From the NCBI GenBank assembly GCA_035222895.1, contig JAVYIG010000643.1, forward strand, positions 186,001 to 250,000: a stretch of DNA of 64,000 bases, written 5' to 3'. The position numbers were made by a program, and so were the translations under genes. Source of the stretch: Strongylocentrotus droebachiensis (taxonomy: Eukaryota > Echinodermata > Echinoidea > Camarodonta > Strongylocentrotidae). The notes under the pieces are model-generated. The model did not search any database. It saw nothing but the letters and a program-made list of their open reading frames with translations, and had not been told where the DNA came from. Shown here piece after piece: positions 30,153-41,309 of this stretch. Position 1 is the stretch's first letter; each line of letters opens with the position of its first letter.

Positions 30153-31475
30153 AAAGTTGTTATTAAAAGATGCATGTGTTCATAATTTCTCTCGTAATTT
30201 AGGTTAATGATTTTGTTCAAGGTAAATAGAGGAAAATGTGTATCATTATCTCCATTTGCTATCAAAAGACTTTGCTCCTTTCGGAAAAAATAGCTCTTCA
30301 AATGTTTTACATGTAGAGATATAACAAAGAAATGGATGAAATCAATAAAACTTTGATAATCCTCGTTTCATAATTAGTTCTGTAGATGGCATGTACATGT
30401 AAACCGGTACATGAAATAATGATGATGATGCTTACAATATTGTAATAAAATAGTAATGATAATAAAAATTATTTTCTTCATCTTGCACTCGCTTTTCTTC
30501 ATTGCCAGAAAACTTGTTTTTATGTTGCCTTGCATTTTTTTTCTTCAACAATGATAGCATCTTTGCCCAGGAAAAGCCTCATATTCGTGGCTATACCGCC
30601 CGAGTTGCTCAAGACAAGAGTGATATTCCGTGGGGAGAGAGAGGAAGGAGTAAGAGGTCGTTTTTCAGAACATAACGTTTGAACATTTCATATGCCCGCT
30701 CAAACCAAGACCGGCTTTAGGTTGATCAAGATATTTTACTCAAACCTGCTCTAAAATGGTCTCAGGCCCTCGTAAAGGTATATAAGTTAGAAAAGGTTGT
30801 TTGTATTGTCATGTAGATTGACCTCTTGGCCTACGTTTAGGCTTACATCCTCTTCTTTCAAAACGGTAAACTTCCAGAGTAGTTACTTCTTTACAATCTT
30901 TTGTTCCTCTTAGGGTGGGATAAGCCTTTCATAAAAGAGGTCCATACATGAATGATTCGCTAAATTGGTCAAGTTTATAAAATGAACAGCGTACGTATTG
31001 TCATGTAAATACCCTACAGCGATAAGGCTTAGATTATGATGAAAAAAATGCCACACCGGTAGGGTGATAAATATAAATAAGCAATCAGGGTCGAAATCGA
31101 ACTGATAATACGACCCGTAATACGAATATCTGAAATGCGGAAGGGTGCATACGGAAATTGGAAGTAGCGTCAAGCAAGAATCCTGGCAAGAATATAGAAC
31201 GAACGAACGCGCGCGTATGCACGTCCGTCTCCAGCTGTACGGGTATTTCGGGCCTTTTTTTGATCCGAAATTAACACTAACTTAGAGCAGGGACTTGTAC
31301 CCCAAGTCCCTGCTTAGAGTAAAGTTGAAATGATATCACGTTTTCTCGAGTTTTTTTCTACGTAACTATACTATTTTTTTAATAGATGAGAAGAATGAAT
31401 ATATCTAAATAATAATACAAAGAACTTTAGCACATAATAGCTAATAATAAGCTGGAAAACTTTGTCAACATAATT
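30153..31475. other. Intergenic, small hairpin only
   Basis: No gene. A perfect-stem hairpin AGCAGGGACTT ... AAGTCCCTGCT is at about 31286-31314; related CAGGGACTTG pairs occur at 656-740. Confidence 0.5.
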
Positions 31476-31575
31476 CTGTTTCTGTTTCGGTTGCGTCGGT
31501 AGATTCAGGTTTAACTGTACTTCACCAACGTTTTGATTTGTATGGTCGCGGTTGTGCTATGGAAGGAGAGGTGTT

Positions 31576-34500
31576 TCACATTTGAAGTTTCTGCTTGAAG
31601 ACTGTACTGGAGGTAGACATAACTGTTTCCTCCTGGAGTAGGTTCCATTCTGCTGTTGTCCTGTTGAAGAATGAGTATTTGTGCACGTCCTTCTTAATCA
31701 ACACCCTCTGGATTCTTTTGCTGTTCCCTCTAGTTGTTCTTCCCCCTCTGTTGTTGGTTTGGATGTATGTGTCGGCCTTGATTCCCACTTCTCCGTTTAT
31801 GATCTTGTACAGGAGTTGAAGTCTGGCAATCCTCCTTCGATTCTCCAGTGAATCCCACTTTAACTTCTTGATCATTTGGGAAACACTGCTCAGTTGCTTG
31901 TAGTCATTCATGCAGAATCTAGCTGCCTTTCGTTGGATCGATTCGATGAGAAGGATGTCCCCTTTGCGGTACGGGTCCCATGAACTACTGGCGTACTCCA
32001 GGATGGGTCTGACCAGCGTTTTGTATGCAGACTCTTTGATGACCTTGGTACAAAACCAGAGGTTTCTTCTTAGGAAGCCAAGCACCTTGTTGGCTTTGGA
32101 GGTGAGCTTCTTGAAGTGAGTGTCCCATCTCAGCTTGTTGTCGATTTCCACACCGAGGTAGGGATAAGAAGACACTTCTTGAAGTGGTTGACCACAGAAG
32201 GTGTAATTCCTATTCGGTGGGTCCCGATTGTTGGAGATCTTCATGACCGTACATTTGGCTGGGTTGAAAGACATGGCCCATTTGCTCTGCCAAGCTTCGA
32301 GTTGGTGGAGATCCTCTTGGAGGGTATCCAATTCTTCTCTGGACTTGCCGTTTGTATAGATGATACAGTCGTCGGCGAAAAGTCTGGCAGTGCTGCGAAG
32401 ATTGTCTGGCAAGTCATTGATGAACAGCAAGAACATCAGTGGGCCGAGTACCGTTCCTTGCGGTACGCCTGACAAGACTTTCTTAGGTTTTGATGAAGTG
32501 CCATTGCAGACTACCTTCTGTGTCCTTGCTGTGAGGAAATGTCTCAGCCACTGAAGTAGTGGACCTCTAATTCCATGATAGTCTAATTTCCCAATCAATC
32601 TTTCGTGGGTCACCTTATCAAACGCCTTGGCAAAGTCAAGGATTGCCATGTGGGTTGTTTCTCCATTCTCCAAATTTTTAGTCAAGTCATGGGTAGTAAG
32701 GATCAACTGTGTCACTGTAGAGTGTTTTGCCCTGAAACCATGTTGGTTATCCGCCAAGATGCCATGGGCCTCTAGATGTTTCATTATGTGAGAGTGGATG
32801 ACATGTTCCAATATCTTGCTGATCACACTTGTTAGAGAAACTCCCCGGTAGTTGGCAGGTTCTTCCTTGGGCCCTTTTTTGTAGATGGCACAGACATTGG
32901 CATCTCTCCACTGAGATGGGAGAACTCCTTCGTCCGTAGATTGCTGAAAGATGTCTGTCAACACCGGAGTGATTTCTTCTGCACACAAATGTAGCATCCA
33001 TGGTGAAATACCATCTGGTCCAGGGGCTTTGTTGGGCTTGACCTTTTTGATCTGCTTCAGAACACCCTCGTTCGTTATGGTCAAGGTTGGTATGTCAGGA
33101 ACACTGCTCCTTCCCAGGGTTGGGACGTCTAATGTATCTTCGATGTTGAATACACTAGCAAATTGGTTGCTGAGAGCCTCTGCTTTTTCCAAGTCATCGC
33201 TGATGATTTTGTTAGAAACCTTGAGATCAGCAACACCAGACTCTTCCTGTCTCATTTTCTTGACAAATGACCAGAAGGCCTTCGGGTTCTCTACCATACA
33301 GTGGGACAGGTTATCTGAGACGTAGTTCCGTTTAGCACTGTTAAGTTCTCTTCTGAGAGAGTGACTGAAGGTCCTGTAGATCTCCCAGTCTTTATTATCC
33401 TCAGATTTTTTGGCTTTGTTGTACAGCTTCTGTTTTTTCCTACAGAGCCGTCTGTGCTTCCTTTCGAACCATGGGAGATTTCTTCTGTTACTGGAGGACT
33501 TTGATGGAACATGCTCATTCACGACTAGTTTGATCTTACTCTCAAACAAGTCCCATTTCTCTTGGACAGATTTCTCTGAAGCTGCTAGGAAAGCATCACT
33601 AAAGTCACTCATTTCCTGTCTAATTTTCTCGACGTTTGCCTTCTGTCTGATGTAGATCTTACGAGTAGGAGTCTTGCTCTTCCTAACCCCTACGTTTAGG
33701 TCGGTCAGAACTGCATGGTGATCACTCAGACCAGGTATGACCAAGACCTCGTCAATGAGGGAGGAATTGTTGACCAACACCAAGTCGAGTGTATTGTTCA
33801 ATCTTGTTGGCTGCATTACCTTCTGTTCCAAGCCGTATGCTTGAGTGGTTTGTAGCAGTTTATCAGCTGACTCTTTAGATGCAGAGTGGTTGAGTACGGT
33901 TGAACTAGTAAGCCAATCGATGTTTGGTTGATTGAAGTCACCTTGTAGCACAATGTCTCTAAGTTTGGCACAGTTGTTTATCAACTCCAGTGAAGCAGCT
34001 AACTTATCCACAGTTTCGGTGTCGTCGTGCTTTGGTTTGTATACCGTCCCGAATAGTATTGGGCGCTTTCCTTGAATGTCAAGCTGGCACCACATGATCT
34101 CACAATTGGTTTCTAGATCTTTTCTACGCTTTACAGGGAGGTCCTTTCTGTAGGCAAAGAATACTCCACCATGTCTGTCTGATAGCCTATCTCTTCGCAG
34201 GGCTGTATATCCCTCTGGTAGAAATTCGGCACTGTTGGTAGATGGATCCAACCAGGTTTCAGTACCGTGTATGAAGTCTGGTTGTAATTCGTGGATCATT
34301 GCTTCCCATTCAGCACGCTTATTCATAATGCTTTGGAAGTTGATATTCAGTGATCTAAATTTGTTCCGCTTCTTCAGCTTGGACCAGTTGAATTTTGATG
34401 AAGATCTATTGTCTCTGTTCTCCTTGTCTTTGCCGTGGTCGCAATCATTCTTGTCACCGTTGTCGTCTTCGTCAGCTTCCTCCTCGTCAGATAAGGAAGA

Positions 34501-34704
34501 GGAGTTTGAGGAGTTGATAGCTTCGCATAAAGGGCAAACCCAGCTGAACGACGTCTCAACTAGATTGTCATAAGTGTCGTTGTCAACTCCTGCACACTGG
34601 TTGTGGGTCCATGCTTTGCATTCGTCACATTCCAGGCCACGTTGACCATACTTGACATTGTTGTTGCACCTAGTGCAGGGGCTAAACAGTCTTGGCAATA
34701 CCAT
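31576..34704 (-). CDS. LINE ORF2: PHD-like finger, endonuclease and reverse transcriptase
   Basis: 1042 codons without interruption. Residues about 9-62 form a PHD-like zinc finger (CTRCNNNV, LECDECKAWTHNQC, WVCPLC). About 115-340 is the endonuclease (LNINFQSIMNKR, TETWLD, LQGDFNQPNIDW, LSDHHAVLTDLN). About 545-830 is the RT (NKAPGPDGISPWML, NYRGVSLTSVISKILEHVI, AILDFAKAFDKV, LSGVPQGTVLGPLMF, and FADD at 32379-32368). The C-terminus follows the CR1 pattern. The protein makes new copies by target-primed reverse transcription. The frame is open a little upstream of the chosen ATG. Confidence 0.92.
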   Translation of the reverse strand: MVLPRLFSPCTRCNNNVKYGQRGLECDECKAWTHNQCAGVDNDTYDNLVETSFSWVCPLCEAINSSNSSSLSDEEEADEDDNGDKNDCDHGKDKENRDNRSSSKFNWSKLKKRNKFRSLNINFQSIMNKRAEWEAMIHELQPDFIHGTETWLDPSTNSAEFLPEGYTALRRDRLSDRHGGVFFAYRKDLPVKRRKDLETNCEIMWCQLDIQGKRPILFGTVYKPKHDDTETVDKLAASLELINNCAKLRDIVLQGDFNQPNIDWLTSSTVLNHSASKESADKLLQTTQAYGLEQKVMQPTRLNNTLDLVLVNNSSLIDEVLVIPGLSDHHAVLTDLNVGVRKSKTPTRKIYIRQKANVEKIRQEMSDFSDAFLAASEKSVQEKWDLFESKIKLVVNEHVPSKSSSNRRNLPWFERKHRRLCRKKQKLYNKAKKSEDNKDWEIYRTFSHSLRRELNSAKRNYVSDNLSHCMVENPKAFWSFVKKMRQEESGVADLKVSNKIISDDLEKAEALSNQFASVFNIEDTLDVPTLGRSSVPDIPTLTITNEGVLKQIKKVKPNKAPGPDGISPWMLHLCAEEITPVLTDIFQQSTDEGVLPSQWRDANVCAIYKKGPKEEPANYRGVSLTSVISKILEHVIHSHIMKHLEAHGILADNQHGFRAKHSTVTQLILTTHDLTKNLENGETTHMAILDFAKAFDKVTHERLIGKLDYHGIRGPLLQWLRHFLTARTQKVVCNGTSSKPKKVLSGVPQGTVLGPLMFLLFINDLPDNLRSTARLFADDCIIYTNGKSREELDTLQEDLHQLEAWQSKWAMSFNPAKCTVMKISNNRDPPNRNYTFCGQPLQEVSSYPYLGVEIDNKLRWDTHFKKLTSKANKVLGFLRRNLWFCTKVIKESAYKTLVRPILEYASSSWDPYRKGDILLIESIQRKAARFCMNDYKQLSSVSQMIKKLKWDSLENRRRIARLQLLYKIINGEVGIKADTYIQTNNRGGRTTRGNSKRIQRVLIKKDVHKYSFFNRTTAEWNLLQEETVMSTSSTVFKQKLQM

Positions 34705-34868
34705 GGTTTGCCGTTCACGATTGATCTGAATTCTGCTGAACTTACTCCACAGCAGCTGGAGTGGTTATTCTGTCCACAGTCATTGCATGATATCCACCTG
34801 CGATTACTACTTCCCTTCCGGTGGCAAATTCCGCATTGTCTATCCTGTTGGGGTGATTTAGGTAACAT
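34560..34868 (-). CDS. LINE ORF1: PHD-finger protein overlapping ORF2
   Basis: From ATG 34868 (MLPKSPQQDRQCGICHRKG) a PHD finger runs to GKPWYCQDCLAPA, with Cys/His ligands CGIC, CNDC, NNHSSCC and WYCQDC. Its frame then overlaps the first 145 bases of ORF2 in another frame before stopping. PHD fingers are known in ORF1 products of several CR1 elements. A single-base frameshift that once joined this finger to the ORF2 finger is an equally good explanation. Confidence 0.7.
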   Translation of the reverse strand: MLPKSPQQDRQCGICHRKGSSNRRWISCNDCGQNNHSSCCGVSSAEFRSIVNGKPWYCQDCLAPALGATTMSSMVNVAWNVTNAKHGPTTSVQELTTTLMTI

Positions 34869-34935
34869 GTTCGTGTATTGTATAAAATGGTATCTAGACT
34901 TGGTGAATCCAGTGAGTTCAAGAGTAGAAAAAACG

Positions 34936-35632
34936 TAGCACGTTGCACTAAACACAAGTTCACAAAGATTGTAATGTAGACTCTATATAAAAGTGATGTC
35001 ACATGAAGTACACAATGTCACTAAGAACACAGTAAAAAGTTTCATAAAAGGATGAGGGCTGCTACTCTCCACTGCTGGCTCGACTTTAAAAAGCAGGAAC
35101 ATCCAAGGCATAGTATAGTACGTTGCACCAAACACAAATTCACAAAGTTTGTAATGTAGACTCTTACGTGAAGTACACAATGTCACTAAGAACACAGGAG
35201 AGAGTTTCATAAAAGGATGAGGGGCTGCTACTCTCCACTGCAGGCTCGACTTTAAAAAGCAGGAACATCCAAGACATTCACAAAGTTTGTAATGTAGACT
35301 CTATAAAGATGTCACATGAAGTACACAATGTCACTATAAAGAACACAGTAAAAAGTTTCATAAAAGGATGAGGGGCTGCTACTCTCCACTGCTGGCTCGG
35401 CTTTAAAAAGCAGGAACATCCAAGGCATAGGCCTAGTACGTTGCACCAAACCCGAATTCACAAATTCACAAAGTTTGTAATGTAGGTCTACCGTCTAGAT
35501 CTAGAGATCTAGACTACGGTCACATGAAGTACACAATGTCACTAAAACACAGGAAAAAGTTTCATAGAAGGATGAGGGGCTGCTGCTCTCCACTACTGGC
35601 TTGACTTTAAAAGCAGGAACATCCAAGGCATA
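34936..35632 (-). repeat. Tandem monomers at the 5' end of the LINE
   Basis: The motif AAGTACACAATGTCACT recurs at 35006, 35171, 35319 and 35527, each followed by TTTCATA(A/G)AAGGATGAG and GGAACATCCAAG(G/A)CAT. Unit lengths are about 165, 150 and 205 bases. Their position right before ORF1 recalls the promoter monomers of mouse L1. Promoter activity is inferred. Confidence 0.8.
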
Positions 35633-35875
35633 AATAGTTTTAAACAATTATTTTTTTTTGTATAAAAAATTCAGCACAGACACAACAACATGGTGAATGA
35701 TAAATGTGTGATACTTGCGGTCTTTCTGGGTTTCTCCTCAAGGAAATACACTATTTCCTCTGCTGCAGCTACTATAATGCAGTTCCATACACAGTTAAAT
35801 AGGGCTTTGATGTTGCCCGCGTAATGAAGGTGCGGAATGAAGAGTGAAGAGATGAAATGACTTGCTGTTCAAATC

Positions 35876-36190
35876 CAAGATGGCGTCTTCCAAGATGGCG
35901 TCTTTTTCTCGCTACGCTGGTTGGTAAAAATATGTCTCTTTCCTAGAAACGAAATGATGATGCTGGAATCACATAAAAACAGGTAGAGATGATAAAAAAC
36001 TTGACGGCAGCTCCTTTCTTGTCGGTCGTTGACTGTGTGAAGTTTCCCTTGCTGGTCTGGTAGTACTCCGACGAGAAGTGCGCGCGCCGACCGCCGCCAC
36101 CCGAGCCGGCCGGGCTGGTCCTGCCTTGCTTGCTGGCCTGGTACTAGTACTCCAATCGCCGCCGCTTCGATGTCCCATTTGCGTTGTACG
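35876..36190. promoter_or_regulatory. CpG-rich segment with two CAAGATGGCGTC motifs
   Basis: CAAGATGGCG occurs twice within 16 bases (35877 and 35891), matching the YY1 consensus core (AAGATGGCG). A CpG-rich stretch follows at about 36050-36180 (GTGCGCGCGCCGACCGCCGC). It may be a promoter of the adjacent LINE or of an unseen gene; neither is shown. Confidence 0.35.
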
Positions 36191-36510
36191 TTGCTCGTAG
36201 ATCTTCTTATCAGATGTTATGCTAGATTTTGCTAAAATGATGGAATGCGTAGTTCCAAGGAAATATTAATGTCCGTAGATGAAGAAATACACAAAAATGT
36301 AGAACGGGGATGAAGGATGTTACAGATAAAGATGGATTTAAATGTCTCTTAAAGTTGAATCTCGGGAGCGATGTGAAAACACGTCCTATCCGCACGCACG
36401 ACCATACATAAATTATTAGGGATATATCTCGGCTTCTGTAGAAGCCCGTCGTCTCCAAGGTGTTAAGCTGCGTACTCATGAATAAATTAATGCTTCGATC
36501 GGAGTAGTCC

Positions 36511-36640
36511 CTGCGTAGGTTATGCGTAGACTTGCGTACGATGGCGTATAGTTACGTACCCTGTGCGTAGGCACCGCGTACCTACGGCGTAGGCAATTAG
36601 CGTATAGGGTTGCGTACGCTTGCGTAGGCCTGGCGTAGGG
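36511..36640. repeat. Phased GCGTA array, left
   Basis: GCGTA (one ACGTA) begins at 36513, 36524, 36534, 36544, 36554, 36565, 36576, 36587, 36600, 36612, 36622 and 36633, so spacing is 10-13 bases, mostly 10-11. The preceding TAATGCTTCGATCGGA is nearly repeated before the second array. Confidence 0.8.
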
Positions 36641-37120
36641 TTGCAAGGTCACTCAGTCTCATGAACAGAGTGAGACAAAATTATTTCTTTGCTCATTTCA
36701 ATTAAACAAAATTATATTACAAACATACAAACAGGACCACAAACGTACACACAAGCAAACAAACCGACACAAATACATACAGATTTCCACAAAACATAAT
36801 AACATTTCGAATGAGGCATCAGTTTATGAATCTTATCTCTGTTTAGTATATTAACAGCCTGAGATGTCAATATCACAAATTGAATAAACCATAACAAAAC
36901 AAAACGTCAGTCTGAAATACCTTGTAGTAGTACAAACAGAATTACAAGCAAGAATACAAAATAAAGTCAAAGAAACACTTTTTCTTCATGAAAATACTAA
37001 ATGTAAGAACGCACACATGTAAACAAAAATAGCATTTCCCTTCAAAATAATGATCAATACCTGCCAAGTTTACGTCCAGGTATATACCCAAACAAAATCT
37101 TTTTTAATGCTTCGTCGGAC

Positions 37121-37232
37121 TGGCGTAGGGTAGCGTATTGTTGCGTAGGCGTGGCGTACATTTGCGTAGGCTTGGCGTACAGTTGCGTAGTGTTGCGTAG
37201 ACTTGCGTACAGATTGCGTACTGTCTGCGTAA
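37121..37232. repeat. Phased GCGTA array, right
   Basis: GCGTA begins at 37123, 37133, 37143, 37154, 37164, 37175, 37185, 37195, 37205, 37216 and 37227: eleven copies with 10-11 base steps, close to the DNA helical repeat. It follows TAATGCTTCGTCGGAC. Confidence 0.85.
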
Positions 37233-38502
37233 AATGTCTACGCCGAAGGTACGCGAAAAATTAAACATATTTTTTTTTTTTTGCGTTGATCTCTCACTCC
37301 CGGCCGCGTATGAACAAATTTTGGACATCTGCTCACGCGGTCTCGCTCCGCGGTCTACAACACGTGAAATCGTCTTTGAAAATGCGCTAATTAGTGTGCA
37401 ATTAAAGAAATGCTCCTACGAGGTAAACAAACTTTGATTACACACCATCTCGGGTGGAAATCACATACTGTTCTTTCCACTGATACCAATTTCGAACTGA
37501 TTTGAATACCGGAAAATAGGGCCTTTTCGTCTTCAAAAATGGACAACAATCATTCAATTTGTGATTTCTCTATGGAGGTCACAGGAAAATTCGTCTTTTT
37601 CACTGGGGTTGTGTACTTCAAGGAGCTAATGCTCGTAACTGCGACTTGCTATTGGGCCATCTCGGGCGCCAAATCATAGGGTATATAATCCCGTGTCGTC
37701 TGATGTAACACATAATTTGATTGGTTGTCGAGAAATTAGGGCCAATTTCAATCCAATAAAAAGAAGCTTTCGGAAATGTACGCATCGACCTCCGTAATTT
37801 ATGCATTGTGCGTAAGCGAGGTTTTTACACAGCGGACAATGAGGCTTACACACCGTGCTCGCAGCCGTGCGTATTTCGACCATCACATTTGACTCGGCTC
37901 CGCGTCGATGGAAAAGACACATTTTATGTTGATTTCAGCAATTTACTGAAGGGAATTTAGATATTATTGACGGTGTTTTACAAAAAAGATGTGTAGGGAT
38001 TAGATTATATCTCTCACGAGACACTGAATTCTTTAGTTTTCCTGAAATTTAGCAAATTAGTGGCACTCTGAACTCGCTTTATGAGCAGATCTAAATATTC
38101 ATGGTCGATCTGCTAGTGAAGGAATCGCGTATTCATATTGCAGGGTGATCCCGCCCATCTTAGACGGAGGGATGACAATGGATCTGCATTGTGATGTGCA
38201 TCTGCATCTACTAGACTAACATATATAATTTCCTGATTTCTTTTTTTTTTTCGGGAGAAGAAGAGGAAAGAGAGAGAGACAGAGAGAGAGAGTTGACAAG
38301 TCACGCTCGCACAGCGGTGTTGACATTCACACTCTCACCAGTTTTCTACGATAAACCCCTATTTCATAAATATCGACGAGTCCGGTACCTTGGTGTTACG
38401 CTCTAGTGCACTCGAACGTTTGTCGTCTGTGTGGGAGGTACACAAAATGCCTCATTTATCTTTTGGCCGAATGTGGGTCAAATTTGTTCATACACTGTCG
38501 CT
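37233..38502. other. Intergenic, no gene seen
   Basis: Includes a short CpG-rich piece (37285-37370) and a GA run at 38265-38292. No supported frame. Confidence 0.5.
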
Positions 38503-38707
38503 CTTAAAGGCACATCTGTCCTACTTGTAGCTACTTGCTCCCTCTATATAGAAAACTTCCCAAATCGGTGCCTGTTGGTCCCCCATGATCCTCTTTTTCT
38601 TATGTTAAATGAGAGCTGAGTTAATGAGATAGCCACCTGTCACAGTGACCTCGATGGCTCGCTGTGTGGTCTAATCCCTTCTAGCTGCAGTAGTAACGCC
38701 TACCTTT
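38503..38707 (-). mobile_element. Family A repeat, copy 3
   Basis: Reverse orientation: begins TTAAAGG, contains GTCCCCCATGATCCTC and GAGATAGCCACCTGTC, and ends at CTGCAGTAGTAACG...TTTAA. More diverged than the others. Confidence 0.65.
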
Positions 38708-38884
38708 AAAGGTGGAATTTTTTTTTTTATCCCAATTTATGGAATAATTTTAAAAATTATTTAAAAATAATAGATCTAGATAATAGTATACATTCTCAGA
38801 TTTTATTGAATAATAATTTGCCAATGTGTGTTTTGCGCGACTGCTTAAGCATGTGTATGCTACTATACTTATCAACTAGTGGAC

Positions 38885-39020
38885 CTATGCTCTTAAGTCA
38901 TAATTGACAGTAATGAGGATTAATGCCCCACAAAAGGGCACTAATATAGCACATCGACACGGTTTTGATCCTGGGGCCTCACAGTTACGAGGCCATTGCT
39001 TTGTCACTGAACCATGACTG
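38885..39020 (-). mobile_element. tRNA-derived SINE, partial copy
   Basis: Same family as 58172-58398. The minus strand has CATGGTTCAGTGACAAAGCA, a degenerate B box and GGGCATTAATCCTCATTA. Confidence 0.6.
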
Positions 39021-39544
39021 TACGCAAGCGGGGGCAAGGGTAGGGGGGAGTTTCCATAAATAAAAATAAAAAACAGAAAATGCAATAAATGTTCAATAAT
39101 CACCCCGGTCCCCAACATAAAAGAATCTTCTGTGTGCCCATGCCTTGAGCCATAATGCATGGCCGTCCATTCTTAAAAGAGAGAAAGTTTCTACTCTCTG
39201 AATATTGTTAAACCCCTCCCCGCCCCGTACCTCCATGACATTTCCCCTTACCCTTAAACCACTTAATTCCACTATTGTATTATTGCGTTCGCCCTTACTT
39301 AGGTATTATTTGTGTCTCTTTTGTATTCTTGCCTGACTCCACATGACGGTGTTTTTAACTTCGCCATGATTGTATGTATTTAGTTACTGATGAGCCTTCT
39401 GTCGAAACAGTCTCTATAACTCGTACCAATAAAGTGTAACCTTCCAACTCCTATATCTATATTTGAGCACTGTCAGAAGTTGCAGTTTCACTAAACTTGC
39501 CCTATACTTTCTGAAGTGCCTGATACAATTGAGTTTAATTCACC

Positions 39545-39849
39545 CGTTTTGAATAATAATTGTCTTTCAATTAGTGAGGATGCGAATTGTATGTATTACG
39601 TGTTGTTGACAATTTTGTCCTACCTAGCAACAACCAATGTATGCAACTCGTATTGGGATACGAATATTCGTAATAGGTGAATGAAATAATTTGTATTAAG
39701 CCAGTAGGCCTACTCCACAAAGACTTTATGCTTTAAATTTGGTTACATTATATTATGACAATTTTTCTATCTCTCTCTCTCTCCCCTTCCCCCTCCCTCT
39801 CTCTCTCTCTCTTCCCCTCTCTCTCTCTCTCTCTCTCTCTCTTCCTCAC
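39545..39849. repeat. MITE relic and (CT)n microsatellite
   Basis: 39545-39760 resembles a diverged copy of the element at 53651-53947 (GATGCGAATTGTATG, CCTACCTAGCAACA, CACAAAGACTTTATG, TTTGGTTACATTA). 39768-39842 is (CT)n. Confidence 0.6.
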
Positions 39850-41093
39850 ACAAGCACACACACGCACACATTTTCTTTAATTCATACCTCAGCCAACCGA
39901 CTAGAACCAAACACATCCAAGCCTCGTTCAATTTTCTCATGTTTTTATTTGTGACCAATGGCCGTTCCAAACAACATTGAATTCATTTCAATGCTATCCT
40001 TCGGAAAACCGACATGTATTTTCCTACAATATAATACAATAGTTACATGGACTGCGTGCTATTTACAACACTATGATAATATACTACAATTGCATTGCAT
40101 TAGAACCGGAATTAGAACCGATAATAAACTGGCTTAATGGAGGGCGTACAAATGAGAGAAAAAGATCAGAGCAATATTGAGTAGAATCCGGTTAAGGAGA
40201 AGAGAATGATGCCGTTTGATATATGTGATTGGTCAATAATAAATCTGGGTAGCGTTTTACGAAACCGTTATAAAAACCTTGCCGATAACCCATCGAAACG
40301 TTTCAATGGGATTTCGTTGAACTAATTGTACTTATAACGCTTTCGTAAAATATTAAATGCCCTTGAAACTCAATGATGTATGAAATGTACCTTGTCAACA
40401 TCTCTCATGTTTTTAATGACTCTTAATTTTATATATGCTGTTAGGATTTTTTCGGGCCCAGGATATACATGTTTAATTGGACCTTGCTTCTTCTTACAAA
40501 ACCTCTATAACATAATGGATGTATTCCTTTGTCAACAACCAACACAATGTAACATCTATGAGACTTGTACGACATAACATTACTGGAAGGTGCTTAGAAG
40601 TACATTATACATCAAAAAGTTGCCAATTTGTTCAAATGTTGACAACTGTAAGAATTACAAACTTCCGCACCTTTTATTAGATTTTCCTTGCACCTCCACT
40701 GAGCCGTTTCTCTCAGTTTCTGCTTTCAATTAAAGCCAGGATAGCGGCAGGGTGGAGTTTGTCTTTATGATTCTGGAGGGCTATTCGGTAAATACTATCT
40801 AATAAACTAAACAAAACGGCACATATCACAACATATTGAGGCTCATTATACATATCAACTCCAAACAAAAGTCTCATCTCTTACTACCAGTCAAATATAT
40901 AAATCAAATTAATCTATAACTGGTCATTGAAGAGTAAGTAGGCCTAAATTATTAAATATTGATTTATTTTTTTGACAAGTATTTTTAGACTTATATTGAC
41001 TTATCTCAAGTCGAAAAATGATCAGGTACAATTGTATTCAATAAATGGTGTGTGGAACAATTAACATTTTCATAACATGTATCACATTTATTC
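39850..41093. other. Intergenic, no gene seen
   Basis: AT-rich with scattered short frames only. Confidence 0.5.
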
Positions 41094-41309
41094 CAGAATC
41101 TGGCCAGTTTTATTTCAACGAGCTGGCCTGTTTTGCGATCTCTGCCCTGCCTGCCTCAAGCCGAAGAGGGCGTGAACACATCCCCGAATTCGTATGCCTA
41201 GCCCAAATCTCGGGGTGTACAAATTCGGGGAGCACGCCATCTTCGGCTTGCACAAAGTAGGGGGACATTGCGTTGGTGGTGATCGTTAAAATGAAATCGG
41301 CCAGATTCT
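41094..41309. mobile_element. Foldback MITE
   Basis: AGAATCTGGCCAGTTTTATT at one end faces AGAATCTGGCCGATTTCATT on the other strand. A second pairing block CAAGCCGAAGA(G/T)GGCGTG lies nearer the centre. About 215 bases. Confidence 0.75.

Larger units (their letters stand above)
31480..35632 (-). mobile_element. Full-length CR1-type LINE with PHD fingers and 5' tandem monomers
   Basis: From the 5' end (right): four promoter-like monomers (about 35632-34936), a short PHD-finger ORF (34868-34560) and a long uninterrupted ORF2 (34704-31576), then a short 3' UTR. Both ORFs and the catalytic residues are intact, so it may be a recently active copy. The 3' boundary near 31480 is approximate, since no clear tail repeat was found. 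Confidence 0.85.

Noticed and set aside
31595..34573. Several plus-strand open frames across 31.6-34.6 kb
   Set aside because: Antisense shadows of the intact LINE ORF2.
35969..36178. Arg/Ser/Thr-rich open frame in the CpG-rich block
   Set aside because: Composition follows the GC content; no domain was recognised.
36511..37232. CRISPR or telomere-like repeat for the GCGTA arrays
   Set aside because: The repeated core is only 5 bases with variable neighbours; neither class fits.
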